From positions 1 to 64,000 of the forward strand of contig DATEGZ010000249.1 in NCBI GenBank assembly GCA_035279905.1: DNA of 64,000 bases, written 5' to 3'. A program made the position numbers and the translations under genes. Under the pieces are notes generated by a model that worked only from the letters and a program-made list of their open reading frames with translations, did not search any database and was not told the DNA's origin. This document shows, one piece after another, positions 41,996 to 50,012 of this stretch; position 1 is the stretch's first letter; each line of letters starts with the position of its first letter. Origin of the DNA: DATEGZ01 sp035279905. GTDB lineage: Bacteria > Acidobacteriota > Vicinamibacteria > Vicinamibacterales > SCN-69-37.

Positions 41996-42351
41996 GCCTT
42001 CCCCGCCTTGCCGAGCACGCGCTTCCGCCGTGCTTCGCCGACCACGGCCTGCAGGCGCCGGGCCTCGGCCTCGAGCACCGCGCGGCCGAGCGGCGTCACG
42101 CTGTAGTACTTCCGCCGGCTGTCGTCGTCCGGTCCCGGCCGCTTGGCGGACTCGTCGATCAACTCCTGATCGACCAGCCGCTGGAGCAGCACGTACAGCG
42201 TGCCGGTTCGCAGCCGAATCAGGCCGTCCGTGCGCTCACCGACCTCGAGGATGATGCCGTAGCCGTGCCGCGGGCCGTCCGCGAGGGCGAGCAGCACTTC
42301 GAACGCCAGCGGCGTCAGCGGCAGAAACGAGCGGGGATCGGGCGCGGGCAT
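41992..42351 (-). CDS. PadR-family transcriptional regulator
   Basis: 119 aa. The winged-helix domain shows the PadR signatures PLAFEVLLALADGPRHGYGIIL and LRTGTLYVLLQRLVDQELI, followed by KYYSVTPLGRAVLEAEA and a basic C-terminal tail. GGAGG lies 5 nt before the ATG. A 25-bp near-perfect palindrome (42364-42388) sits just upstream over the probable promoter and is the likely operator. The gene heads an operon with two ADOP permeases and faces a third ADOP gene divergently, so one operator could govern all three. Confidence 0.93.
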   Translation of the reverse strand: MPAPDPRSFLPLTPLAFEVLLALADGPRHGYGIILEVGERTDGLIRLRTGTLYVLLQRLVDQELIDESAKRPGPDDDSRRKYYSVTPLGRAVLEAEARRLQAVVGEARRKRVLGKAGKA

Positions 42352-42363
42352 GGGGCCTCCGGT

Positions 42364-42388
42364 AAATGCGTAGATATTCTATGCATTT
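42364..42388. promoter_or_regulatory. Probable PadR operator, 25-bp palindrome
   Basis: AAATGCGTAGA-TAT-TCTATGCATTT: the 11-bp arms match at 10 positions around a 3-bp centre. On the minus strand it contains TAGAAT and TAGATAT strings that could be the PadR -10. It lies 13 nt before the PadR start and about 80 nt before a -10 (42470-42475) for the divergent permease. Confidence 0.75.
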
Positions 42389-42469
42389 GCCGTCGGCACA
42401 TCTGACGAGCCAGACGGGGGAACGGTTGGGATACCGGAATCCCGTGGCCGCGACCCGCCCAGCTGCGGT

Positions 42470-42475
42470 ATAAGG
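42470..42475 (+). promoter_or_regulatory. -10 (TATAAG) for the divergent ADOP permease
   Basis: TATAAG ends 15 nt before ATG 42491; GGAGG lies in between, so this is a short leadered start. Confidence 0.45.
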
Positions 42476-42490
42476 GCGCGCGGAGGCTGC

Positions 42491-44890
42491 ATGTCCCTCA
42501 CCGAGCTTCGAGGCGCCTGGCACGGCGTCCGGTCGCGAGGATGGCGCGCCGGGCTCGAGGTCGCACTGCTGGCCGTCGCGCTCGCCGCCAACACGATCGT
42601 CTTCTCGGCCGCCGACGCCTACGTGTTCCGGCGCGTGCCGTACCCGGCCGCGGCCCGCCTGATCGAGCTCGACAAGAGGGTCTCATCGCGCGAGCTCGTC
42701 GAATGGCGCCGGCAGACGGACTTGTTTGCCGCGCTGCACGGATACGCGACGCGGCCGGTGTTCCTGCAAGCGCAGGGTCAGCCGGAGATCGTCGATGTCG
42801 CTGACGTCACGCCCGGGTTGATCGATGCACTGGGAGTCTCGCCCGCCTGGGGGCGCGCGATCACCGACGTCGACGCCGCGGAATCGAGCGGCGAGGTCGT
42901 CGTGATTTCGGAGGATCTGGCTCGCCGCCGGTTCGGATCGCCCGCGAGCGCCGTGGGGCGCACGCTCGAAACGACAAGCGCACCGCTCCTCGTCGTCGGC
43001 GTCATGCCGCGGGAGTTTCTGTTTCCGTCGCGCGGGTGTGAAATCTGGCGCCTGCTCGACGTGCGCGCGCCCGCGCGCTCGGTGGCGGTCGTCGGCCGCC
43101 TCGCGCCGGGCCATTCGGCCGAGTCGGTCACGCAGGCGATCGCGAGCCGTGCCTCAGCGGTCGCTGCGGCAGCGGGCAGCACACGCCCGACGACGGCGAC
43201 CGCGGGAGTGCTGCGATTGTCGCAGGTCAGTCCTGACGCGCGCCGGCTGCTCCTGGTGATCGTCGGCGCAGCCATCTGTTTGTTACTCACCGCGTGCGCC
43301 AACGTGGCCAGCCTGGAGCTCGCGACGGCGATGAGCCGCGTCCGGGCGCTGTCCGTGCACCTCGCCCTCGGCGCGACGCGCGGCCGGCTGGTGCGTAGCG
43401 GTCTGATGGAAGGTTTGTGGATCCTCGTGCCGGCGGTCGTTGCCGCGACGGCACTCGCGAGCTACGGCACGAGTGTGCTCGCCGCCGTCATTCCAGAGCG
43501 CGTTTTCGAAAGCGTCAATGCCGTCGACCTCGACGGCCGCGCGCTGGGCGTCATGACGATTGCAGCCGTCGTGACGTGGCTGCTGGTGTCGGTGCCGCTC
43601 GCCTGGCTTGCGTCGCGCTCCCAGATCGTCGATCTGCTCAAGTCCGAAGGCCGCACATCCGTCGCCTCACGTGCCGGTGTGCGCCTCCGGCAGGCGCTGA
43701 CGATCGTCGAGGTCGCGCTCGCCGTCCTGCTGCTTTGCGGCGGTCTGCTGTATCTGCGAACGTACGGCGCGCTCGTGAACCTGGGCAAGGGCTTCGACAG
43801 CCGCGGCCTCGCGGTCATCTCTCTGACGCTGCCGATGCAGACGTATCCCACGGGTCAGGCCCGCGAGTTCCTGGCTAGCCAGGTGATCGCGCGACTCCTG
43901 TCACATCCCGGCGTCGAGGCCGTGTCGCATCCCGACACGCTGCCGCCGGGTCTTGGCGAGAACTATCTCGCGTCGCTCGAGATCGACGGTCATCCCCTGC
44001 CGACCGATCGCGTCGCGATTGGCCTGAACCGTGTCGATCGCCGGTTCTTCTCCACTTTGCGCATTCCCATTCGGCATGGCGACGCGTTTGAGGAAGGTGC
44101 GCCGCCGACCGTCGCGATCGTCGACGAGACGTTCGCACGCGCGTTCTGGCCGAACCAGGATCTGATTGGGCACGTCTTCCGCATCTCGGCTCGACAGCCT
44201 GCGCTCACTGTCATCGGCATCGCAGGACACGTGCGCAACGACGCCGACGATCCGTCCGGTCCGAGCGAGCGCCAATTCCAGGTGTACGTGCCTCGCCAGC
44301 CACCACCGCCGCCTGCGCCGTCGGCGGGGCCCGTCTCGATTCAGAACCAGCCGCTGTACGGTTTCATCGATCTCGCGGTGCGTCTCGATCCGAAAGTGCG
44401 TGCGACGGATCTCGTCGCCGACGTGCGGTCGATCGATTCGCGGTTCAGACTGAGGATCGACTGGATGGACGCGATCTACGCCCGGCGGTTCGACGACACG
44501 CGGCTCGCTACCAGCGTCATCAGCGGCTTTGGAACGATCGCGTTCGTGCTCGCGATGGCCGGTCTCTACGGCGTGCTGGCCGTGCTCGTCGCGAGCCGGC
44601 GCCGCGAAATCGGCATTCGAATGGCGCTCGGCGCGGATCGCCGGGCGATTGCTGGTCTGGTCGCGGGCTCGAGCGCGCGGCTCGTTGCCCTGGGAATCGT
44701 GCTCGGTCTGGTGGTGGCGACCGCCGCGTCGCGCGTGCTGCACTCACAATTGTTCGGCGTCAGCCCGACCGATCCGGCCACGTACGCGCTGGTGGCTCTC
44801 ACGGTTGCCGTCACGGCGCTCGCCGCGAGCTGGTCGCCGGCGCGTCAAGCCGCGCGCGTCGATCCCGCCGTCACCCTGCGCTCGGAGTAG
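42491..44890 (+). CDS. ADOP-like duplicated MacB/FtsX permease lacking the N-terminal domain
   Basis: 799 aa. It opens directly with the first entry helix (GLEVALLAVALAANTIVFSAADAYVFR), without the 75-85-residue N-terminal region of the two other permeases. The first periplasmic domain is also shorter (about 150 residues, GRAITDVDAAESSGEVVVIS). The first FtsX part has LLLVIVGAAICLLLTACANVASLEL, the second half starts LRQALTIVEVALAVLLLCGGLLYL and ends ALVALTVAVTALAASWSPARQAARVDPAVTLRSE. It is divergent from PadR and probably under the same operator. Its stop codon abuts the stop of the convergent phosphodiester glycosidase gene with no spacer. Confidence 0.87.
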   Translation: MSLTELRGAWHGVRSRGWRAGLEVALLAVALAANTIVFSAADAYVFRRVPYPAAARLIELDKRVSSRELVEWRRQTDLFAALHGYATRPVFLQAQGQPEIVDVADVTPGLIDALGVSPAWGRAITDVDAAESSGEVVVISEDLARRRFGSPASAVGRTLETTSAPLLVVGVMPREFLFPSRGCEIWRLLDVRAPARSVAVVGRLAPGHSAESVTQAIASRASAVAAAAGSTRPTTATAGVLRLSQVSPDARRLLLVIVGAAICLLLTACANVASLELATAMSRVRALSVHLALGATRGRLVRSGLMEGLWILVPAVVAATALASYGTSVLAAVIPERVFESVNAVDLDGRALGVMTIAAVVTWLLVSVPLAWLASRSQIVDLLKSEGRTSVASRAGVRLRQALTIVEVALAVLLLCGGLLYLRTYGALVNLGKGFDSRGLAVISLTLPMQTYPTGQAREFLASQVIARLLSHPGVEAVSHPDTLPPGLGENYLASLEIDGHPLPTDRVAIGLNRVDRRFFSTLRIPIRHGDAFEEGAPPTVAIVDETFARAFWPNQDLIGHVFRISARQPALTVIGIAGHVRNDADDPSGPSERQFQVYVPRQPPPPPAPSAGPVSIQNQPLYGFIDLAVRLDPKVRATDLVADVRSIDSRFRLRIDWMDAIYARRFDDTRLATSVISGFGTIAFVLAMAGLYGVLAVLVASRRREIGIRMALGADRRAIAGLVAGSSARLVALGIVLGLVVATAASRVLHSQLFGVSPTDPATYALVALTVAVTALAASWSPARQAARVDPAVTLRSE

Positions 44891-46048
44891 CTACCGCAGC
44901 GTCACGAGCACGGCATCGCTCACCGGCCGCGGACCCGTCGGGTCTGACGGCTTGTTCACGATCTTTCCCTTCACGACCATCGTCGTGGACCCGCCGCCGT
45001 CGAGGTTCAGCGCGTCGCGGAGCTTGAGCCGCTCGGCGAGGCGCGCGAGATCGGGCAGCGTCATGCCGATGCTGTGGTCGGGCTGCCGGCCGTCGATCGC
45101 CCCCATCCAGATCGTGCCGTCGTTCTCGACGCCGATGAGCGTGCGCGGGTGTCGCATGTTGATGAACGTGTCCGGGTTGAGGCCCTCGCCGCTCTCCCAG
45201 TTCGTCATCGTCTTGCCGCGCAGCCGGATGAGGCCGGCGCCGTTCAGGACCGACGACGCCTCGTCGAGGTGCGCTTTCGTCATGCCGTTGAGCGTCGTCC
45301 ACACGGTCTCGAGCTTCACCGTGATGTCCGCGGTGAGCGCCGCCATCGCGGGCGGCAGATCGACGCCGCCAAACGACAGCACGGCGCCGCGGCGCGGGAT
45401 GGCCGAGTGGCCGCGCTGGCGCGCCACGCTCACGACGTGCAGCGGCTGGCCGTCGAGCACCCACTCGGTGCCGGTCGGCGCCGTATCCGTCGTCACGCCG
45501 TACATGGGCGTGAAGAGCATGAGTTTGCCGCGCTCACGCGTGGTGTCGACGCCGTCGATCGGCAGGCGGTACGTCCGCGCGCCCACAGAAAACGACAGCG
45601 CCATGCTGACGTTCAACTGCTCGAACTCGAGCGTCGTCTTGCCGGTCGGCGGCGAGACGATGAGCATCGTGCCGCGAATCAGCGGGTAGTCGCTGATGAG
45701 CTCGCCGTTGATCTTGAGCGTGCCGGCGGGCTCGCCGTTCGTGCGGTTGAAGAAGCTGCCGTTGATGGCGGCGATCGCGTTGTGCTTGTTGGCGATCACG
45801 TCCACGGTGTCCATGCCGAGCACGCCGCCCTTCGCCATCGTGTCGGTGAGCCGCACGCGACGCGCATCGAGCTTCAGAAAGTACATCGCGATCGGGCCGT
45901 TGTTCTCGACGATCGAGCGATCGGTGGACGTGAAGTACTCGATGCCTGGCGCGATGGTCTCGGGCGCGCTGAGCCACGCGCTCTGCGCGGGCGCCAGCCG
46001 GACGAGGGTGAGGCACAGGACGAGAACGGCCGCGACGCGAACACGCAT
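44891..46048 (-). CDS. Phosphodiester glycosidase family protein (NAGPA-like), secreted
   Basis: 385 aa from ATG 46048. A GTG two codons earlier is in frame, but TAGAAT ends 7 nt before the ATG, favouring it. The signal peptide is RVRVAAVLVLCLTLVRLAPAQS. The NAGPA domain core is seen in AIAAINGSFFNRTNGEPAGTLKINGELI, PRTLIGVENDGTIWMGAIDGR and the family motif LNLDGGGSTTMVVKGKIVNKPSD near the end. Related enzymes remove capping N-acetylglucosamine phosphodiesters or act on cell-wall glycans. It is a single-gene unit convergent with the ADOP permease. Confidence 0.9.
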   Translation of the reverse strand: MRVRVAAVLVLCLTLVRLAPAQSAWLSAPETIAPGIEYFTSTDRSIVENNGPIAMYFLKLDARRVRLTDTMAKGGVLGMDTVDVIANKHNAIAAINGSFFNRTNGEPAGTLKINGELISDYPLIRGTMLIVSPPTGKTTLEFEQLNVSMALSFSVGARTYRLPIDGVDTTRERGKLMLFTPMYGVTTDTAPTGTEWVLDGQPLHVVSVARQRGHSAIPRRGAVLSFGGVDLPPAMAALTADITVKLETVWTTLNGMTKAHLDEASSVLNGAGLIRLRGKTMTNWESGEGLNPDTFINMRHPRTLIGVENDGTIWMGAIDGRQPDHSIGMTLPDLARLAERLKLRDALNLDGGGSTTMVVKGKIVNKPSDPTGPRPVSDAVLVTLR

Positions 46049-46055
46049 CGACACG

Positions 46056-46061
46056 ATTCTA
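46056..46061 (-). promoter_or_regulatory. Leaderless-type -10 (TAGAAT) for the phosphodiester glycosidase gene
   Basis: On the minus strand TAGAAT ends 7 nt before ATG 46048, the expected distance to a transcription start at the A of the ATG. Confidence 0.55.
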
Positions 46062-46076
46062 TCCGCGAGCGCGCGA

Positions 46077-49000
46077 CTACCGTTGGAGCGTCACGGTGAC
46101 GACCTTGGCGGCGTCGAGGATCCTGTCCATCGTGTCAAGACTGCCGCTGCACTCGCCGGTCGGCGGCGAATAGACGTTCGCGAACACCGTGTACTCGTGA
46201 TCGAGGCGCGGCTGCGCGATGAGGTCGAAGAAGATCTGCGCGTCGCCGGTGTCGCGTCCGCGCGTCGAGATGCCGACCGCCCCACGGTTGTGGTGCGGTA
46301 GCCCAAGTTCGTCGCGCAGGTACCGCGCGTCGCCCATGTACTCGTTGGCGCCTGGACTGAGGCCCTGCGCCACGAACAGCGGCACCAGCCGGTGGAAGGT
46401 GAGGTTGCTGTAGTAGTTCGCGTTCGCCAGCTTCACGAAGCGGGCGACCGTCAGCGGCGCGTCGTCTTTGCGCAGTGTCACGCAGATCTGGCTGCCGCCC
46501 TCGAAATACATCATCGCGCGCGTCGGCAGGGCGCGCAGCTCCGCCTCGGTCGGCTGCTGCGGCGGCCGGTGCGTCGGCGTGGGGTCCGGGCGCGTGCCGT
46601 TGATGATGCCGAGAATATCGGCGGCCGCGGACGCAATGGTGGGATCGAAGTCCGAGAGAAGCTTCTTCAGGTCGTCGCGCCACTGGAGGATTGGCGATGT
46701 GCCAGTGCTGTCGAGCGGCGCGAACTCCTTGAGCCGCGCCATGAGGACCGACCGCGGATCGCGCGAGGTGTCCTTCCCTTCTTTCGTCAGGCGATCGAGC
46801 GTCTGAAAGATCGGCAGGGTGGTCGCGTCGATCTCCTTGGTGCCCTGGAGCGCAAGCCCGGCCTCTCGTATCAGCTGGTAGTCCTTGGCGTCGAGCGCTT
46901 TGAGCGCGAACTCGCGAGTGCGCGCGCTCTTCAACGCCACGAGACCCGCCAGCGCCTGCGTCTGCACGTTCGGGTGACGGTCGTCGGCGAGACGAATCAG
47001 CGTCGCCTCATCCTTGAGCGTCGTCGCCACGCGCGCCGCCGCGGCGCGAACTTGCCAGACGTCGGACACGACCGCTGCGTCCGTCATGATCTGTCGCGCC
47101 TTGTCGGGATCAACCTTCGACAGCGCCTCGAATGCCGGCATGCCGAGGTGCCACTGTCCAACCGGAAGCTCATTCGAAAGGCCTGAGGCCAGGTCGCCGA
47201 CGATGGCCGCGACGTTCTGAGGTTGTTCGCAACTTGCTGAGAGCCGCGACAGGGCGTCCAGCTTGACGACCGTCATCTCGTCCGGGTCGCCGATCGCCTC
47301 CACGATCTGTGTGCAGTTTTTCGTGCGCGGAGTAGCCGCCGCGTATTTCCTGAGCGCGGCCATCCGCACCTGGTAGGCCGCATCGCGCCTGGCGATGTTC
47401 AGACTGGCGTCAAACAACGTGTTGGCCGCGTCCATGCGCTGAACGGCTTCGTACCGCGCCTCCCAGCCGCACGTCGGCGGTCCGGCACAGTGCCAAAGCA
47501 CGGCCCAGTTGATCAATGCCGCGTCCGTGTCGCCGATGATGCCGAGCGCTTCAATCGCCGCGGGGCTCGGCGCGACGCGCGGATCATCCGGCCACGCCTG
47601 CCGATGCAGAGTCTTACGTTGTTCCTCGGTGAGCTTGAGCGTCCGATCGTTTCTCAGGAGAACAACTGTGTCCTCTGGAGACTGAATGAGGAACTTCAGC
47701 ACTTCCGCCTCGGCGGTCTGACTGTTGTAGTGCAGGCGCGCCAACGCGTCGCGGATCGCGGCGGCCGACGCGAAGTCGCTTCCGACCCGGCTCATCAGTA
47801 TTTGTGACGCGGGTACAACGTCAGCGCCCTTACTTCGGGAGAGCGCTTGCGCGATCGCGTTCGCGGCCTCACTCCGCACCGACGCGTCCTTGTCGATGAG
47901 CATGCCTTCGAGCACGGGCACGTCGAGCGGGTTCTCGAACTGGCCGAGCCCGCGCACGACGGCACGCCGGATCGCGGGATCGTCCGACCCGAATGCGCCT
48001 TTCATCGTCGCTTCGTCGGTCAGGATACCCGTCGACTTCTGCGCGGCCGCCGGATACCAACGATCCGCGAGCAGCCGGTCGAGCGCGAGCTGCAGAGATT
48101 GAAGCGTGACCGTGCCCTGGGAGGCGCGTTCGAAGGTGAACGCGGCCGGCTCGATTCGGTACCCTTCGAGCGGTGCCGGACGCGTCACGACCCCAGTGAA
48201 CGGCGCGGCGAGCTGATCGAGCGTCGCGCGAAACGCCGCGCTCGTCGGCCCGACCACGAGCCGCGACACCGACCCGACGGCTTCCGCGTACCACTGCTTC
48301 CAGGCGGTGACGATCTGATCTTCGCGCAGCCGCGCGGTGCCAGGATTCGCGTCCGTCGCCGCGAGGTGCGCGCCCTCGCGCTCCTCGAACGACACGCGCG
48401 CGCGGCCGGCCTTCGCCACGAGTTCCGCCACGGCGAGCGCCGCCGGCTCTTTCGCCGACGCGAGCAGCCACGCCGTGGACACCGCGGACACGCCGACGTT
48501 GCGCATTTCCGGCGCGCTCGACTTGTCGGCCGTGTCCATGTTCGTGTGGTAGTAACGATCGGTGAAGTGCCAGTCGAGCACGGATGGAATGCCCGCGGTG
48601 CCGAACACCGTGTGATCGCTGCCGCCCTCGTACGGATTCGTGTTCACGACCCAGCCGGTCTTGCGCGCGACGCGGAGACACACGGCGAGATGCAGATCGT
48701 TGAGCAGGTCGCCCTTCAGCCGATCCGCGCGAACGTTGCCCTGGCCCCACTCGGTGTGCGGGTCCCACGGCCGCTCCCACACCGCGCCCGGGTCCGGCCA
48801 GCGCTCGATGAGAAAGCTGCCGCCCGTTTTCTTCACGTCCTCGCCGGTCATGTCCATCGAGAACATGTACTTCACGTTCTTCGCGGCATCGGCATGGCTC
48901 GTGAGCCACTGGCGGCTCCCGCCAATCTCGTCGAGCCACAGCATCGTCAGCGTGCGGCTCGGCGGCGGAATCTTGCCCTGCTGGATGCCGAGCGACAGCG

Positions 49001-50012
49001 CGCGCGCGACTTCGGCGAGCGTCGCGACGCCGCTCGCGTTGTCGTTGGCGCCGGGCTCCTGCACGTGCACCGCGAGCACCACGCGCTCGTTGGGGGCCTC
49101 ACGTCCGGGAATTTCGGCCACGAGCGTGCGGGCGGGCTTCGTCGAAAACGTGCTCGCGATCGTGACGTGTACAGTGACCGCGCCCGCTTTCAACGCCCGC
49201 CGCAGCGTCGTCATCGCATGCGGCGTCGCCTTGAAGCCGAAGCCTTTCTTCGCCTCGTCGTACGGAATGCTGCTCCACTGCAGGATGTTCCACGTCTCGC
49301 GCGGCGTTGGCTTGGCGCCCGGCGGATTGGGATTCACGTACTCGCCGATCGCGCCGGAGATCACGCCAATCGCGCCGTGGCCCATCACGCCGCGGCGCCA
49401 CAGCTGACCTGCGTCGGCGTCACCGACGACGACCGCGCCGGTCACATCGCGATTCGCATAGTCCGCATCCTGATCGCCGCGGCCGACGTCGACGAGCTTC
49501 GCGGTGACGCCTCCAGGCGCGGTCGAAAACGAGTTGATGCACAGCGCGAGGCGCTCCTTCGCCTTCGACAACACGACCTCATCCGGCCGGCCGGCGCGGA
49601 CGATCGCGAGCGTGCCGATCGAGTGCTCCCAACCTCGCCCGCTGTTCTGGTACTCCTCGACGAACACCTCCGGGCCGGAATTGCCGTCGGTCGCCGGCCG
49701 CTCGTGGAACCCTGACGCGGCCAGCCGCGCGTGCACGCGATCGATCGTCGCGTCGTAGCCCGTGTTCCCCGGCAGCCGCCAGTACTGGGTGACGAACCGC
49801 ACATGATCCTGCGCGGCCTTGAGATCAAACCGGGAAAACAGCGCGTCGATGACGGGATCGAGCGTTTGCGTGAGCGCGGGCGGCAGCGACGGCCGAGGTA
49901 CAGACTTGGTGTCGGGGCTCGCGCTGACGCCGGCAAGGTACATGACGATCGCCAGGGTCACTCCAGCAGAACCCCGGAACCGCGGAACCCCGGAACCCCG
50001 GAACCTGCTCAT
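46077..50012 (-). CDS. M28 peptidase - HEAT repeats - cyclophilin-type isomerase fusion
   Basis: 1311 aa. A signal region (MSRFRGSGVPRFRGSAGVTL..) includes residues encoded by an 8-bp tandem repeat. Residues about 60-560 are an M28-type zinc peptidase with a PA-like insert: HVQEPGANDNASG (His and Asp ligands), MLWLDEIGGSRQW, MDMTGED and YYHTNMDTADKSS (late His ligand). Two key positions deviate: HVQ for HxD and DE for EE. About 690-1130 are HEAT-like repeats (AIRRAVVRGLGQFENPLDV, DASVRSEAANAIAQAL). About 1165-1311 are a cyclophilin-type PPIase: LTVARFVKLANANYYSNLTFHRLVPLFVAQG, GAVGIS, LDHEYTVFANV. It is the last gene of a coupled operon and overlaps the DPP III stop by ATGA. Secreted protein processing with built-in folding help is inference. 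Confidence 0.87.
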   Translation of the reverse strand: MSRFRGSGVPRFRGSAGVTLAIVMYLAGVSASPDTKSVPRPSLPPALTQTLDPVIDALFSRFDLKAAQDHVRFVTQYWRLPGNTGYDATIDRVHARLAASGFHERPATDGNSGPEVFVEEYQNSGRGWEHSIGTLAIVRAGRPDEVVLSKAKERLALCINSFSTAPGGVTAKLVDVGRGDQDADYANRDVTGAVVVGDADAGQLWRRGVMGHGAIGVISGAIGEYVNPNPPGAKPTPRETWNILQWSSIPYDEAKKGFGFKATPHAMTTLRRALKAGAVTVHVTIASTFSTKPARTLVAEIPGREAPNERVVLAVHVQEPGANDNASGVATLAEVARALSLGIQQGKIPPPSRTLTMLWLDEIGGSRQWLTSHADAAKNVKYMFSMDMTGEDVKKTGGSFLIERWPDPGAVWERPWDPHTEWGQGNVRADRLKGDLLNDLHLAVCLRVARKTGWVVNTNPYEGGSDHTVFGTAGIPSVLDWHFTDRYYHTNMDTADKSSAPEMRNVGVSAVSTAWLLASAKEPAALAVAELVAKAGRARVSFEEREGAHLAATDANPGTARLREDQIVTAWKQWYAEAVGSVSRLVVGPTSAAFRATLDQLAAPFTGVVTRPAPLEGYRIEPAAFTFERASQGTVTLQSLQLALDRLLADRWYPAAAQKSTGILTDEATMKGAFGSDDPAIRRAVVRGLGQFENPLDVPVLEGMLIDKDASVRSEAANAIAQALSRSKGADVVPASQILMSRVGSDFASAAAIRDALARLHYNSQTAEAEVLKFLIQSPEDTVVLLRNDRTLKLTEEQRKTLHRQAWPDDPRVAPSPAAIEALGIIGDTDAALINWAVLWHCAGPPTCGWEARYEAVQRMDAANTLFDASLNIARRDAAYQVRMAALRKYAAATPRTKNCTQIVEAIGDPDEMTVVKLDALSRLSASCEQPQNVAAIVGDLASGLSNELPVGQWHLGMPAFEALSKVDPDKARQIMTDAAVVSDVWQVRAAAARVATTLKDEATLIRLADDRHPNVQTQALAGLVALKSARTREFALKALDAKDYQLIREAGLALQGTKEIDATTLPIFQTLDRLTKEGKDTSRDPRSVLMARLKEFAPLDSTGTSPILQWRDDLKKLLSDFDPTIASAAADILGIINGTRPDPTPTHRPPQQPTEAELRALPTRAMMYFEGGSQICVTLRKDDAPLTVARFVKLANANYYSNLTFHRLVPLFVAQGLSPGANEYMGDARYLRDELGLPHHNRGAVGISTRGRDTGDAQIFFDLIAQPRLDHEYTVFANVYSPPTGECSGSLDTMDRILDAAKVVTVTLQR
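49981..50012 (-). repeat. 8-bp tandem repeat (GTTCCGGG) inside the M28-fusion start
   Basis: Read on the minus strand the first 32 nt of the gene contain GGTTCCGGGGTTCCGGGG and further copies of GTTCCGnG at 8-bp spacing. Because 8 is not a multiple of 3 the repeat passes through all frames, giving RFRGSGVPRFRGS. Confidence 0.75.
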
